From an uncultured Eubacterium sp. (GTDB taxonomy: Bacteria > Bacillota > Clostridia > Lachnospirales > Lachnospiraceae): a stretch of 40,766 nucleotides of DNA. A model generated the notes under the pieces. The model was not told the origin of the DNA, ran no database searches, and saw only the letters and a program-made list of their open reading frames with translations. The DNA lies in assembly GCA_910585745.1 (NCBI GenBank), contig CAJUFM010000024.1, positions 1-40,766 of the forward strand, in the 5' to 3' direction. The position numbers and the translations under genes are program-made. How positions within the stretch are numbered: position 1 is the first letter of the stretch; every line of letters starts with the position of its first letter. Below are positions 24,419 through 32,176 of the stretch, in pieces.

Positions 24419-24710
24419 GTTCCCTTTTCTTCCTTTCATATGTCATCTGAGCGATCAGATGACTGGATACGGGGCTTGCCAGCCATAAAAAGACGATTAC
24501 AAGCACCAGCTTCAAAGAGGTGAAGGATATGCCAAAGAGCAGGACCAGCCCTGCCAGAACCAGTGCCAGGGCGAGGGTGTCCCCCATGGCTGCTGCGTGC
24601 ATTCTAGTGAGGCATTCCTTAAATTTGAATACACCGATCGCAGCGGATATGGCGGTGAAAATACCGCCGAGGATAAGCAGTGCTGCGATGCTGAATCGTA
24701 ACCATTCCAT
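24405..24710 (-). CDS. mrpG: MrpG-like antiporter subunit
   Basis: This 101-residue protein has three spans and belongs to the MnhG/MrpG family. The FKECLTRMHAAAMGDTLALAL segment (about 28-48) holds the conserved R-M-H-A-A and T-L-G-like turn. The start at 24710 follows GGAGG. A longer frame reaching 24740 has no site. The 3' end overlaps the MbhD-like gene by 14 bases. MrpE, F and G are small accessory subunits needed for assembly and activity of the antiporter. Confidence 0.87.
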   Translation of the reverse strand: MEWLRFSIAALLILGGIFTAISAAIGVFKFKECLTRMHAAAMGDTLALALVLAGLVLLFGISFTSLKLVLVIVFLWLASPVSSHLIAQMTYERKKREHDNI

Positions 24711-24781
24711 AGTATTCCTCCATTCCGGGAACGTCTGCATAAGAGTGTCCCGCTTCTTTTTGTGTCATTATGATCTGTAGA

Positions 24782-25090
24782 TCACAGGGTGTCGTCCTCA
24801 TCCTCTTCTGAACCGGACTGGTAGCTTCCGATAAAGATCTTTGTCAGAACCACCACTGCGATAAAACTCAGCATGGCATAGATCAGGGCTACGTCTACCA
24901 GCCATCCCTCATCCAGATGCCAGGCGAGGACACAGATGGCGATGATAGTCAGGGTTCCGGTCATATTTGCCGCCACCATACGGTCTCCCAGCGACGGCCC
25001 TTTGATGGCTGCTATGAGGCAGGCAATGATGCACAGGGAGAGCAGGATGAGCGCCCCGGTAAAAAAAGTCGATTGTATAGTCTGTAACAT
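24782..25090 (-). CDS. mrpF: MrpF-like antiporter subunit
   Basis: This 102-residue, three-span protein matches MrpF/MnhF. The GPSLGDRMVAANMTGTLTI segment (about 29-47) contains the family's conserved DR and acts in the cation path. DVALIYAMLSFIAVVVL follows at about 69-85. AGGAG lies just ahead of the ATG. A gap of about 70 bases to mrpG is the longest among the small-subunit genes. Confidence 0.87.
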   Translation of the reverse strand: MLQTIQSTFFTGALILLSLCIIACLIAAIKGPSLGDRMVAANMTGTLTIIAICVLAWHLDEGWLVDVALIYAMLSFIAVVVLTKIFIGSYQSGSEEDEDDTL

Positions 25091-25129
25091 GATTTCTCCT
25101 TTAGTTAGTCTTTCATTTTATATGAAGTA

Positions 25130-25603
25130 TCAGCCTGCGCTTATGCAGTGATCTATTTTCTGTAACAATGCAACAAAAGAAGAGCGGTCCAAATCCTCCG
25201 ACATAGACTTGTCCAGACAGTGTACGGTAAATTTTCTGCCGGAAAGTTCCACGGTGATGGTTCCTGGTGTCAGGGTAATGGAATCTGCCAGTATGACATT
25301 GAGAACCTCTGATTCAAAAGGAGAAATAAATTCTACCACACAGGGTTCCACCTCTGTTTTTTCGGTATAGATCTCTTTTAACACCCCGATATTTGCCTTA
25401 ACGATCTCTGCCACGAGAAGGAAGGCATATCCCAGGGCATACAGGGATATGCGGGCAAAGACCAGATCCTTTTTCGGGGAATAGCCGAGAAATCTGCAAC
25501 AGAACAGATATACTGCCAGGGAGATGCATATGCCGAAAAGAAAAATCTCCAGATTCAGTTTTCCATTCAAAAGTATCCAAAATAACAGGAAAATAAAATA
25601 CAT
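25130..25603 (-). CDS. mrpE: MrpE-like antiporter subunit, first gene of the operon
   Basis: This 157-residue protein has two N-terminal membrane hairpins (about 1-35 and 55-72) and a soluble C-terminal domain. The TLTPGTITVEL segment near 110-120 is the MrpE/MnhE hallmark. A GAGAGGA site lies before the ATG. It is the first gene after the minus-strand promoter at 25642-25670, giving the order E-F-G-(D/E/B)-C-D found in Mrp/Mbh clusters. Confidence 0.88.
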   Translation of the reverse strand: MYFIFLLFWILLNGKLNLEIFLFGICISLAVYLFCCRFLGYSPKKDLVFARISLYALGYAFLLVAEIVKANIGVLKEIYTEKTEVEPCVVEFISPFESEVLNVILADSITLTPGTITVELSGRKFTVHCLDKSMSEDLDRSSFVALLQKIDHCISAG

Positions 25604-25641
25604 TGCTACGTTCCTCTCACATTCTTTTATTCTTCTGATTT

Positions 25642-25670
25642 ATTATAATAGATTCGTGAGAGGTTTGCAA
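25642..25670 (-). promoter_or_regulatory. Sigma-A promoter of the antiporter operon
   Basis: On the minus strand TTGCAA (25670-25665) and a perfect TATAAT (25647-25642) are 17 bases apart, about 40 bases before mrpE. It diverges from the tadA promoter. Confidence 0.8.
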
Positions 25671-25698
25671 CCAGTTCATCCAGTTCATTAGGAAAAAA

Positions 25699-25727
25699 TT
25701 GACGCTGCCAGGGACTTGTGCTACAAT
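25699..25727 (+). promoter_or_regulatory. Sigma-A promoter of tadA
   Basis: TTGACG at 25699-25704 and TACAAT at 25722-25727 are 17 bases apart. The start point would fall just before a hairpin at 25740-25759. Confidence 0.8.
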
Positions 25728-25739
25728 GTTTTTAATTTA

Positions 25740-25759
25740 CGCGAAGCGAGACGCTCGCG
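25740..25759 (+). other. GC-rich hairpin at the 5' end of the tadA message
   Basis: Two 4-bp blocks on each side (CGCG and AGCG against CGCT and CGCG) pair around an AGA loop with one bulged A. It is about 13 bases after the -10 box, so it would sit at the very start of the message, perhaps as a stabilising structure. Confidence 0.4.
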
Positions 25760-25781
25760 GTTTGTAACATGGAGGACAGCG

Positions 25782-26255
25782 ATGAATACCGATGATACCT
25801 ATATGCGGGAGGCGCTGCGCCAGGCAAAGAAGGCGTATGGAAAAATGGAAACACCGATCGGGTGTGTAATCGTCCGGGAGGGGAAGATCATTGCCCGCGG
25901 TTATAATAAGCGCAATGAAAAGAAAAATACTCTGGCCCACGCAGAGATCATCGCCATACATAAGGCGGGCAGAGTTGTGGGGGACTGGCGGCTGGAGGAA
26001 TGTACTCTGTATGTGACGCTGGAGCCGTGCCCGATGTGCGCCGGGGCGATCGTGCAGGCGCGGATCCCCAGGGTTGTCATCGGGAGTATGAATCCCAAGG
26101 CAGGCTGTGCCGGTTCTGTGGTGAACCTTCTGCAGATGGAGGGATTGAATCACAGGGTGGAGCTGGAAAAGGGAGTTCTGGAAGAAGAGTGCAGTCAGAT
26201 GATGAGCGGCTTTTTCAAGGAACTCCGGCTGCGGAAAAGAGAGAAAGAAGGATAA
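25782..26255 (+). CDS. tadA: tRNA-specific adenosine deaminase
   Basis: This 157-residue zinc enzyme converts A34 to inosine in the tRNA-Arg(ACG) anticodon, allowing wobble decoding. The cytidine-deaminase-fold motif is complete: H53 and catalytic E55 in LAHAEIIAI, and zinc ligands C83 and C86 in EPCPMCAGA. NPKAGCAGS and the C-terminal FFKELR helix are typical. The start at 25782 has TGGAGG about six bases before it, and an earlier in-frame ATG at 25716 overlaps the promoter. It stands alone between two promoters. I looked for the signal-recognition-particle RNA often found beside tadA and did not see it. Confidence 0.95.
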   Translation: MNTDDTYMREALRQAKKAYGKMETPIGCVIVREGKIIARGYNKRNEKKNTLAHAEIIAIHKAGRVVGDWRLEECTLYVTLEPCPMCAGAIVQARIPRVVIGSMNPKAGCAGSVVNLLQMEGLNHRVELEKGVLEEECSQMMSGFFKELRLRKREKEG

Positions 26256-26315
26256 ATGTGAAAGCCGGCTGTTTCCCCTTGCTGCGTGTTGTTTTCAATG
26301 TTTATCGAGTTTTAC

Positions 26316-26344
26316 TTGAAGTACATGATTGTTTGTGCTATAAT
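26316..26344 (+). promoter_or_regulatory. Sigma-A promoter of secDF
   Basis: TTGAAG at 26316-26321 and a perfect TATAAT at 26339-26344 are 17 bases apart, about 36 bases before the secDF start. Confidence 0.85.
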
Positions 26345-26379
26345 TTTTAGGTACATTTTTAGAAAAGGAGATTTTCACA

Positions 26380-28611
26380 ATGAATAGTAAGACGAAAGGT
26401 ATCTTTCAGATTTTGCTCGTATTGCTTGTGACTGCCGCCATGGGTGTGGTTGCGTACACAGGTGTTGGGGCAGGCAAAAGAGGAAGTGCCAAAAATATCC
26501 GTTTAGGTCTCGACCTTGCCGGAGGTGTCAGTGTCACCTATGAGGCGACCAAAAGCAATCCGACGACGCAGGAAATGAGCGATACGGTCTATAAGATGCA
26601 GAAACGTGTGGAAAATGAAAGTACGGAAGCTTCCGTGTACCAGGAGGGAAGCAACCGTGTTACGGTAGATGTGCCGGATGTGGAGGATCCACAGGCAGTG
26701 CTGGACAAGCTGGGAAAAGCCGGCGCACTGGAGTTTGTACTGAAGACGGATTGTCAGATCGCTGAGGATAAAACCGCCACATACGACAAAGAAAAAGTGC
26801 TGCTGGATGGATCCATGATCTCCACTGCGGAGGCGACAACCCAGCAGGACAGCCAGACCGGAGTGTCAGAGAATGTGGTGAAGATCACATTTAACGGAAA
26901 AGGTGCCAAGAAGTTTGGCAACGTCACCAGTGATCATGTAGGAGAAGCTCTTGCCATTATCTATGACGGCAAAGAGGTCTCTTCACCGGTGATCCAGACA
27001 GCCATCACAGACGGTGTCGCTGTTGTTTCCGGAAGTTTTGATAAATTTTCTGACGCAGAGGATATGGCAGCCACTCTTCGTATTGGTGCCCTTCCCCTGG
27101 AACTGAAAAACATCCGTTCTAATATCGTGGGAGCGAAGCTTGGCTTTACATCACTGGAGACCAGCCTTTATGCAGGTTTGATCGGATTTATCCTTGTCAT
27201 TATCTTTATGATCGTGATGTACCGTCTGCCAGGTGTCGCTGCATCCCTTGCGCTGGTTCTTTATGTGGCAGCTACGCTGCTGGCACTGAATGCCCTGGAT
27301 GTTACCCTTACCCTTCCGGGTATTGCCGGTGTGATCCTTGCCATTGGTATGGCGGTGGATGCCAACTGTATTATATTTACCCGTATCCGTGAGGAGCTTG
27401 CCACAGGTAAGACCGTCCGGTCTGCCATCAAGATTGGTTTTGAGAAAGCGTTATCTGCTATCATTGACGGTAACGTAACGACCTTGATCGCGGCTGTAGT
27501 ACTTTATATCAAGGGATCGGGAACGGTTATGGGATTTGCCCAGACTCTTGCTATCGGTATTATTCTTTCTATGTTTACCGCGATCTTTGTCACCAGATGG
27601 ATCCTGTATGGTTTTGTCAGCCTGGGACTGGATAATGCGAAGTTCTTTGGTGTCCAGAGAGAGAGAAAAGCAATCAATTTTGTTGGAAATTTCAAAAAAT
27701 ATATCATTATTTCAGGAGCCCTGTTCCTGCTCTGTATCGGAGGCCTGATCTTTAATAAAGCACAGACCGGACAGATCCTGAATTACAGCCTCGACTTTAT
27801 GGGCGGTTCATCTACTTCCATCACTTTTGATCAGAATGCAAAAGGTTTTGATGGCAGCGGAAATGCCAGTGCAGATTTCAAGACCGAGGTTACTAACGCG
27901 GTCAAGACCGCAGCCGGTGTGTCGGATGCAGAGATTTCTGATGTTGCCGGAGAGAGAACATTGATCGTCCGCACAGTGGATCTGACAGAGGATCAGCAGA
28001 AGACGGTTGTGTCTGCTGTTGGCGAAAAGTATGGCGTGACAAAAGAAAATATTGAGATCGAGACAATCTCGGCTTCAGTTAGTAATGAAATGAAGACAGA
28101 CGCAGTGATCGCAGTGATCATAGCAGCGATCTGTATGCTGATCTACATCTGGATCCGTTTCAAGAATCTTGCTTTTGGTGCCAGCTCCGTACTGGCTCTG
28201 ATCCATGACGTGATCGTTGTGCTGATGGTATATGCAGTGGGAAGTGCCTTCATCTCTGTGGGAAGCACATTTATCGCATGTATGCTTACCATTGTTGGTT
28301 ATTCCATCAATGCCACCATCGTTATCTTCGACCGTGTTCGTGAGAACCGGAAGAAAGCGGGAAGCCGTGCAGAGGTTGCAGATGTCGTAAATGAGAGTAT
28401 CACCCAGACACTGAGCAGAAGTATCAATACTTCCATTACCACGCTGATCATGGTAGTAGTTCTGGCGATCATGGGCGTAGATGCGGTTCGCCAGTTTGCG
28501 ATCCCACTGATCGCAGGTATCATTTCCGGATGTTATTCTTCCGTATGTCTGGCAGGTACCGTGTGGTTCTTCTTGAATAAAAAGATCAAAAAGAAAGCGA
28601 AAAGTAAATAA
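26380..28611 (+). CDS. secDF: Fused protein-export subunit SecDF
   Basis: This 743-residue membrane protein uses the proton gradient to pull secreted proteins through SecYEG. The SecD half (about 1-425) has a first span, the RLGLDLAGGV motif near 41-50, a large outer domain, then five spans with AVDANCIIFTRIREEL. The SecF half (about 435-743) repeats the plan with SLDFMGGSSTSITF and SINATIVIFDRVREN. Fusion of the two is common in Firmicutes. AAAGGAG lies ahead of the ATG, and a promoter (26316-26344) and terminator (28645-28687) mark it as a single-gene unit. Confidence 0.95.
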   Translation: MNSKTKGIFQILLVLLVTAAMGVVAYTGVGAGKRGSAKNIRLGLDLAGGVSVTYEATKSNPTTQEMSDTVYKMQKRVENESTEASVYQEGSNRVTVDVPDVEDPQAVLDKLGKAGALEFVLKTDCQIAEDKTATYDKEKVLLDGSMISTAEATTQQDSQTGVSENVVKITFNGKGAKKFGNVTSDHVGEALAIIYDGKEVSSPVIQTAITDGVAVVSGSFDKFSDAEDMAATLRIGALPLELKNIRSNIVGAKLGFTSLETSLYAGLIGFILVIIFMIVMYRLPGVAASLALVLYVAATLLALNALDVTLTLPGIAGVILAIGMAVDANCIIFTRIREELATGKTVRSAIKIGFEKALSAIIDGNVTTLIAAVVLYIKGSGTVMGFAQTLAIGIILSMFTAIFVTRWILYGFVSLGLDNAKFFGVQRERKAINFVGNFKKYIIISGALFLLCIGGLIFNKAQTGQILNYSLDFMGGSSTSITFDQNAKGFDGSGNASADFKTEVTNAVKTAAGVSDAEISDVAGERTLIVRTVDLTEDQQKTVVSAVGEKYGVTKENIEIETISASVSNEMKTDAVIAVIIAAICMLIYIWIRFKNLAFGASSVLALIHDVIVVLMVYAVGSAFISVGSTFIACMLTIVGYSINATIVIFDRVRENRKKAGSRAEVADVVNESITQTLSRSINTSITTLIMVVVLAIMGVDAVRQFAIPLIAGIISGCYSSVCLAGTVWFFLNKKIKKKAKSK

Positions 28612-28644
28612 ACAATTTTCATGTATTCGATGGATGAAAATAGA

Positions 28645-28687
28645 AAAGATGCACATACTATGGGAAAATGGTATGTGCATCTTTTTT
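28645..28687 (+). terminator. Rho-independent terminator of secDF
   Basis: Arms at about 28645-28658 and 28671-28682 pair over 12 or more bases around a purine-rich loop and end in a run of T. Confidence 0.88.
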
Positions 28688-28767
28688 GCGCAAAGGTAAA
28701 AGAGAATACCTGCGTATTTCTGGTATACGGTATGATATTCAGTGTGCACGGAATGGAGAATGAAGAT

Positions 28768-29805
28768 ATGGAAAAAACTGTTGGAAAACGAAGTGTTCAG
28801 TTTGAGGTTCCGCCCTGCATCATTGGCGCAGCGTCAGTGGCGGGAGAAAAAGAAGGAAACGGAGCCTTTGGAAAATACTTTGATTTTGTGGAGACCGATC
28901 CCCTTTTTGGCGGAAATACCTGGGAGGAAGCCGAGAGTAAGATGCAGCATATCGCAGCAGACATCGCGATACGCAATGCTGGTCTGGAACCTGGGGATAT
29001 CCGTTATATTGTTGCCGGGGATCTGCTGGGACAGCTGATCGCCACCTCATTTGGGATCATGAATTTTAATATTCCGATGTTTGGAGTGTACGGTGCCTGT
29101 TCCACCATGGGCGAGTCCATGGGCATCGGCTCTATGCTGGTAGAGGGCGGTTTTGCAGACTATGTAGTGGCTTTAACCTCCAGCCATTTTGCCAGTGCAG
29201 AAAAACAGTTTCGTTTTCCCCTGGCTTACGGCAACCAGCGGCCTTACTCTTCCACGTGGACGGTGACGGGAAGTGGCGCCGTGGTGCTGGGCAAAGGAGA
29301 TGGCAGCTGGAAACGCAAGGAGACCGCTTACGTGCAGATCTCTGGGCTGACAACAGGAGTGATCACAGACTATGGAATTAAGGACAGTATGAATATGGGG
29401 GCATGTATGGCCCCGGCAGCCTGTGACTGTATTTTAAACAATCTGAAAGATTTTGGGATACAGCCGGATTATTATGATAAGATCATCACCGGCGATCTGG
29501 GGACTATCGGACAGCGTATCCTGAAAGACATGCTGTTGGGCTATGGCTACGATATTAGCAAGCAGCACATGGACTGTGGTACAGAGATCTACTATAACGA
29601 AGAACAGGATACCAATGCCGGTGGAAGCGGATGTGGCTGCAGTGCGATCACCCTCACGGGTTACATTCTAAACAAGATGCGAAAGCACGAATGGAAGCGG
29701 GTTCTCTTTGTGCCGACGGGAGCACTGCTCTCCACGGTGAGTTTTAATGAGGGAAACAGCGTACCGGGCATTGCCCATGGTGTAATGCTGGAGATCGCAC
29801 AGTAA
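28768..29805 (+). CDS. spoVAD: Stage V sporulation protein AD
   Basis: This 345-residue thiolase-fold protein is part of the SpoVA channel, which carries dipicolinic acid into the forespore and out again at germination. SpoVAD is the membrane-bound DPA-binding subunit. The thiolase-like centre FGVYGACSTMGESM (about 110-123) and the ALTSSHFASAEKQFRFPL stretch are characteristic. The C terminus contains NAGGSGCGCSA, as in other clostridial members. I chose the ATG at 28768; earlier in-frame starts run back into the secDF terminator. spoVAE follows after 15 bases. No spoVAC is next to it, although AC-AD-AE is the usual order. Confidence 0.93.
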   Translation: MEKTVGKRSVQFEVPPCIIGAASVAGEKEGNGAFGKYFDFVETDPLFGGNTWEEAESKMQHIAADIAIRNAGLEPGDIRYIVAGDLLGQLIATSFGIMNFNIPMFGVYGACSTMGESMGIGSMLVEGGFADYVVALTSSHFASAEKQFRFPLAYGNQRPYSSTWTVTGSGAVVLGKGDGSWKRKETAYVQISGLTTGVITDYGIKDSMNMGACMAPAACDCILNNLKDFGIQPDYYDKIITGDLGTIGQRILKDMLLGYGYDISKQHMDCGTEIYYNEEQDTNAGGSGCGCSAITLTGYILNKMRKHEWKRVLFVPTGALLSTVSFNEGNSVPGIAHGVMLEIAQ

Positions 29806-29820
29806 GAAAGGAGCAGGAAT

Positions 29821-30174
29821 ATGGATTATTTAATAACGTTTTTGGTGGGTGGCGCCATCTGCGCGGTGGTGCAGATCGTCATGGACAACACAAAACTTCT
29901 TCCCGGGCGGATCATGGTTATTCTGGTATGTCTGGGAGCGGTGATGAGCGCTGTCCGCATCTATGAGCCCTTTGCCAACTGGGCAAAGGCCGGCGCCACG
30001 GTTCCCCTGATCGGTTTTGGACATCTGTTATTTAAGGGAGTCAAGGAAGCTGTGGACAGCCAGGGCTTTGTGGGGATCTTCTACGGCGGTCTGGAACAGG
30101 CCGCTGTGGGGATCGCAGGAGCTTTGATCCTGAGTTTTCTGGCAGCACTGGTGTTTAAGCCGAAGATGTCTTAG
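29821..30174 (+). CDS. spoVAE: Stage V sporulation protein AE
   Basis: This 117-residue protein has about four membrane spans and matches SpoVAEb, a membrane subunit of the dipicolinate channel. The PGRIMVILVCLGAV segment (about 28-41) and PLIGFGHLLFKGVKEAV (about 62-78) are well conserved in the family. AAGGAG precedes the ATG by about seven bases. It is the second gene of a spoVAD-spoVAE unit closed by a terminator at 30218-30262, and it is the last gene before base composition changes. Confidence 0.92.
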   Translation: MDYLITFLVGGAICAVVQIVMDNTKLLPGRIMVILVCLGAVMSAVRIYEPFANWAKAGATVPLIGFGHLLFKGVKEAVDSQGFVGIFYGGLEQAAVGIAGALILSFLAALVFKPKMS

Positions 30175-30217
30175 CGGGGAAGGAATAATAGAAAAGTAAA
30201 AACAGGTTTGGTCCGTT

Positions 30218-30262
30218 TGCACCTTAAAATCAGGAGGGTCTTGGTTTTAAGGTGCATTTTTT
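30218..30262 (+). terminator. Rho-independent terminator of spoVAD-spoVAE
   Basis: The 12-bp arms at 30218-30229 and 30245-30256 pair perfectly and six T residues follow. It marks the left edge of the AT-rich peptide cluster. Confidence 0.9.
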
Positions 30263-30317
30263 AGTGTTAAAACTTTGTATTTTTTTGTAATAATAAGTAA
30301 TACGAAAGAGAATTATA

Positions 30318-30350
30318 TTGGATAGCAGATAAGATATATAGGAGTATAAT
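30318..30350 (+). promoter_or_regulatory. Possible promoter of the peptide cluster
   Basis: A perfect TATAAT at 30345-30350 lies about 27 bases before the first gene. The best -35-like sequence, TTGGAT at 30318-30323, is 21 bases away, which is too far for a normal promoter, so an activator may be needed. Confidence 0.3.
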
Positions 30351-30376
30351 TAAAATTAAATTTGGGGGTGTTTTAG

Positions 30377-31903
30377 TTGAAAAAGATATTAGATATATGT
30401 AAAAAGCCAGATATAAATACATATTCCTATCATGCATATCTTAATGCGATACTTCAGAGTGGCAAAAAAAATGGAAATGAGTTATTAAATATCAATATAA
30501 GTAATTATCAAGATTATAAATGGGAGTTCTGTTCGCAATATAATTATATGAAAGTAGAAAAAGATAATTTAGAAATAAGTTTTATAAGAGATGGTTACAG
30601 AGAACCTAATGAGGGATTTTTGTTAAGGAAATGTCGGCAAGAGGATTGTCTTGTTGTGAAAATCAATCGGTATTTACCCTGTTCACTTAATACTATAGTA
30701 AATCTTATTTGCGGGGAACGACAAGGGGAGACATTTGGTAAGGATTCCGTCAGATTTGGATTATTGGGTAATAAGAAATTTTATATTATGTCTAATAGTC
30801 AAGAGATCAGTCCAGAAATAATAGGTATTAAAGATTTTCCATGCTGGTTAAAAATAGCCATAACTAACGAAAGAGCAGGAATGTATTATTCTATTGACGG
30901 AGTTAATTGGAATGAGGTTTGTGAGGTAAAGGGAAAATATGGGGAAAATAATTATATTGGGATTAATTACAATATGTTTGATAATGATTATGAAAATTGG
31001 AAGTACTCCAATTATTTCCAAGTGTTTTTAGATGAAAATAATAGTGTAAAAGTGGACTATTACAATATTTCTAAACGCGACTACGGATATCACTATTTAA
31101 ATCAATTTCTGATATTTAACTATAAAAATATGGAGAATATATCCAGGAATAAATTTATAGAGGATCTGATTGATTTGATCTATGAGGACAATTATTTATC
31201 TATGCATTTGGATGAATTCTATTTTGAAAAAACAGATAAGGTGATTAAACGACATTACATTCACAGTAATTTAGTCTTTGGTGTAGATAGAGAAAAAGAA
31301 ATCTTTCAGGTCCTTGGATACAACGATGATGGAAAGTTGTGTGAAAGATATATTAGTTTTAATGGATTGTACAAGGCTCATATGGCGGTGCAGAAGAAAG
31401 AATATAAAAAAATTGAAGTTATCAAATATTCTCCCAGCAGGAATAAATATAAATTTGAAATAGAATATTTTTTGTTGCAAATAGAAGAATTTTTAGAAGG
31501 TAAAAATTCTTCTATAAGGCTGGCAGGAATTTTGCCTGTTATAGATGGAAAATACGGAGTGGAAGTATACAAATATTTTGAAAAAAACCCGGAAATGTTA
31601 ATACAGGATCTAAGAATAACATATCTTTTCGTAGAAAGAAATGAATTGATGAAAGAACGAATTAGATTTCTACATGAGAGATGTTATCTTATAAACCAGG
31701 AATGGAATGAGCTGTTCATGGGTTTTTCAAGTATTGGAGATATGTTAAAAAAGTTGTTATACATTTGTATGCTTGGAAATTTTCGAGGAGGTATTTCATT
31801 ACAAATGGTGTCGGATAAAGTGAAAGAGGTTAAAGAAAATGAAATAGCAGAATGTACAAAACTTTTTAATATTTTACAAAAATGCGAAAGGAGAAAAGAA
31901 TAA
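30377..31903 (+). CDS. Large cluster protein: DUF1349-like lectin fold plus BtrH-like acyltransfer region
   Basis: The protein has 508 residues, with no signal peptide or membrane span. Residues about 40-225 look like a concanavalin/DUF1349 beta sandwich, with the typical MYYSIDGVNWNEV near 169-181. Residues about 232-345 resemble BtrH-type N-terminal domains: a hydrophobic lead, then HYIHSNLVFGVDREKEIFQV (293-312) followed by LGYNDDGKL. The rest is helical. BtrH moves an acyl group from an acyl carrier to its acceptor, and an acyl carrier gene lies one base downstream, so transfer of a carrier-bound group to the peptide is a fair inference. The start is TTG after GGGGGTG. It is the first gene of the AT-rich cluster. 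The assignment is from pattern, not from a search. Confidence 0.6.
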   Translation: MKKILDICKKPDINTYSYHAYLNAILQSGKKNGNELLNINISNYQDYKWEFCSQYNYMKVEKDNLEISFIRDGYREPNEGFLLRKCRQEDCLVVKINRYLPCSLNTIVNLICGERQGETFGKDSVRFGLLGNKKFYIMSNSQEISPEIIGIKDFPCWLKIAITNERAGMYYSIDGVNWNEVCEVKGKYGENNYIGINYNMFDNDYENWKYSNYFQVFLDENNSVKVDYYNISKRDYGYHYLNQFLIFNYKNMENISRNKFIEDLIDLIYEDNYLSMHLDEFYFEKTDKVIKRHYIHSNLVFGVDREKEIFQVLGYNDDGKLCERYISFNGLYKAHMAVQKKEYKKIEVIKYSPSRNKYKFEIEYFLLQIEEFLEGKNSSIRLAGILPVIDGKYGVEVYKYFEKNPEMLIQDLRITYLFVERNELMKERIRFLHERCYLINQEWNELFMGFSSIGDMLKKLLYICMLGNFRGGISLQMVSDKVKEVKENEIAECTKLFNILQKCERRKE

Positions 31904-31904
31904 A

Positions 31905-32174
31905 ATGAGCAAAGAGGAAATTTATCATATAATTGTAATTTGTCTAGATAATGAAAAAACAGGGGGGATCAACAAAGAAAATATAATTTCGTCAACAAAT
32001 CTGCTTTTAGATCTGGAACTTGATTCAATTGAAATTGTAAACTTTGTTGTTGCATTGGAGGAAGCATTTGAGATAAAGTTTGATGAACCATTTGAACTTA
32101 TCAGTAAGTTCGAGAGTATAGATAAGCTGGTGGATTATTGCGACTCACAGCTTAATGGTGGTGGGAGGAACTAG
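31905..32174 (+). CDS. Acyl carrier protein with phosphopantetheine serine
   Basis: This is an 89-residue acidic four-helix carrier. The attachment motif LELDSIEIV has its serine at 41, and the helix after it (NFVVALEEAFEIKF) is as in acyl and peptidyl carriers. It should be loaded with phosphopantetheine by a host transferase and then charged by the adenylate-forming enzyme encoded two bases downstream. AAAGGAG lies about 11 bases before the ATG, and the stop of the upstream gene is one base away. It differs from the second carrier-like protein (35902-36153) in keeping the serine. Confidence 0.85.
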   Translation: MSKEEIYHIIVICLDNEKTGGINKENIISSTNLLLDLELDSIEIVNFVVALEEAFEIKFDEPFELISKFESIDKLVDYCDSQLNGGGRN

Positions 32175-32176
32175 GT

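Noticed and set aside
26256..26379. Signal recognition particle RNA next to tadA
   Set aside because: The conserved tetraloop region of that RNA is absent. The gap is filled by the secDF promoter.
28620..28768. Sporulation sigma-G-like promoter before spoVAD
   Set aside because: A CATACTA occurs inside the secDF terminator and other partial matches lie near 28711-28736, but none has a well-spaced -35 element.
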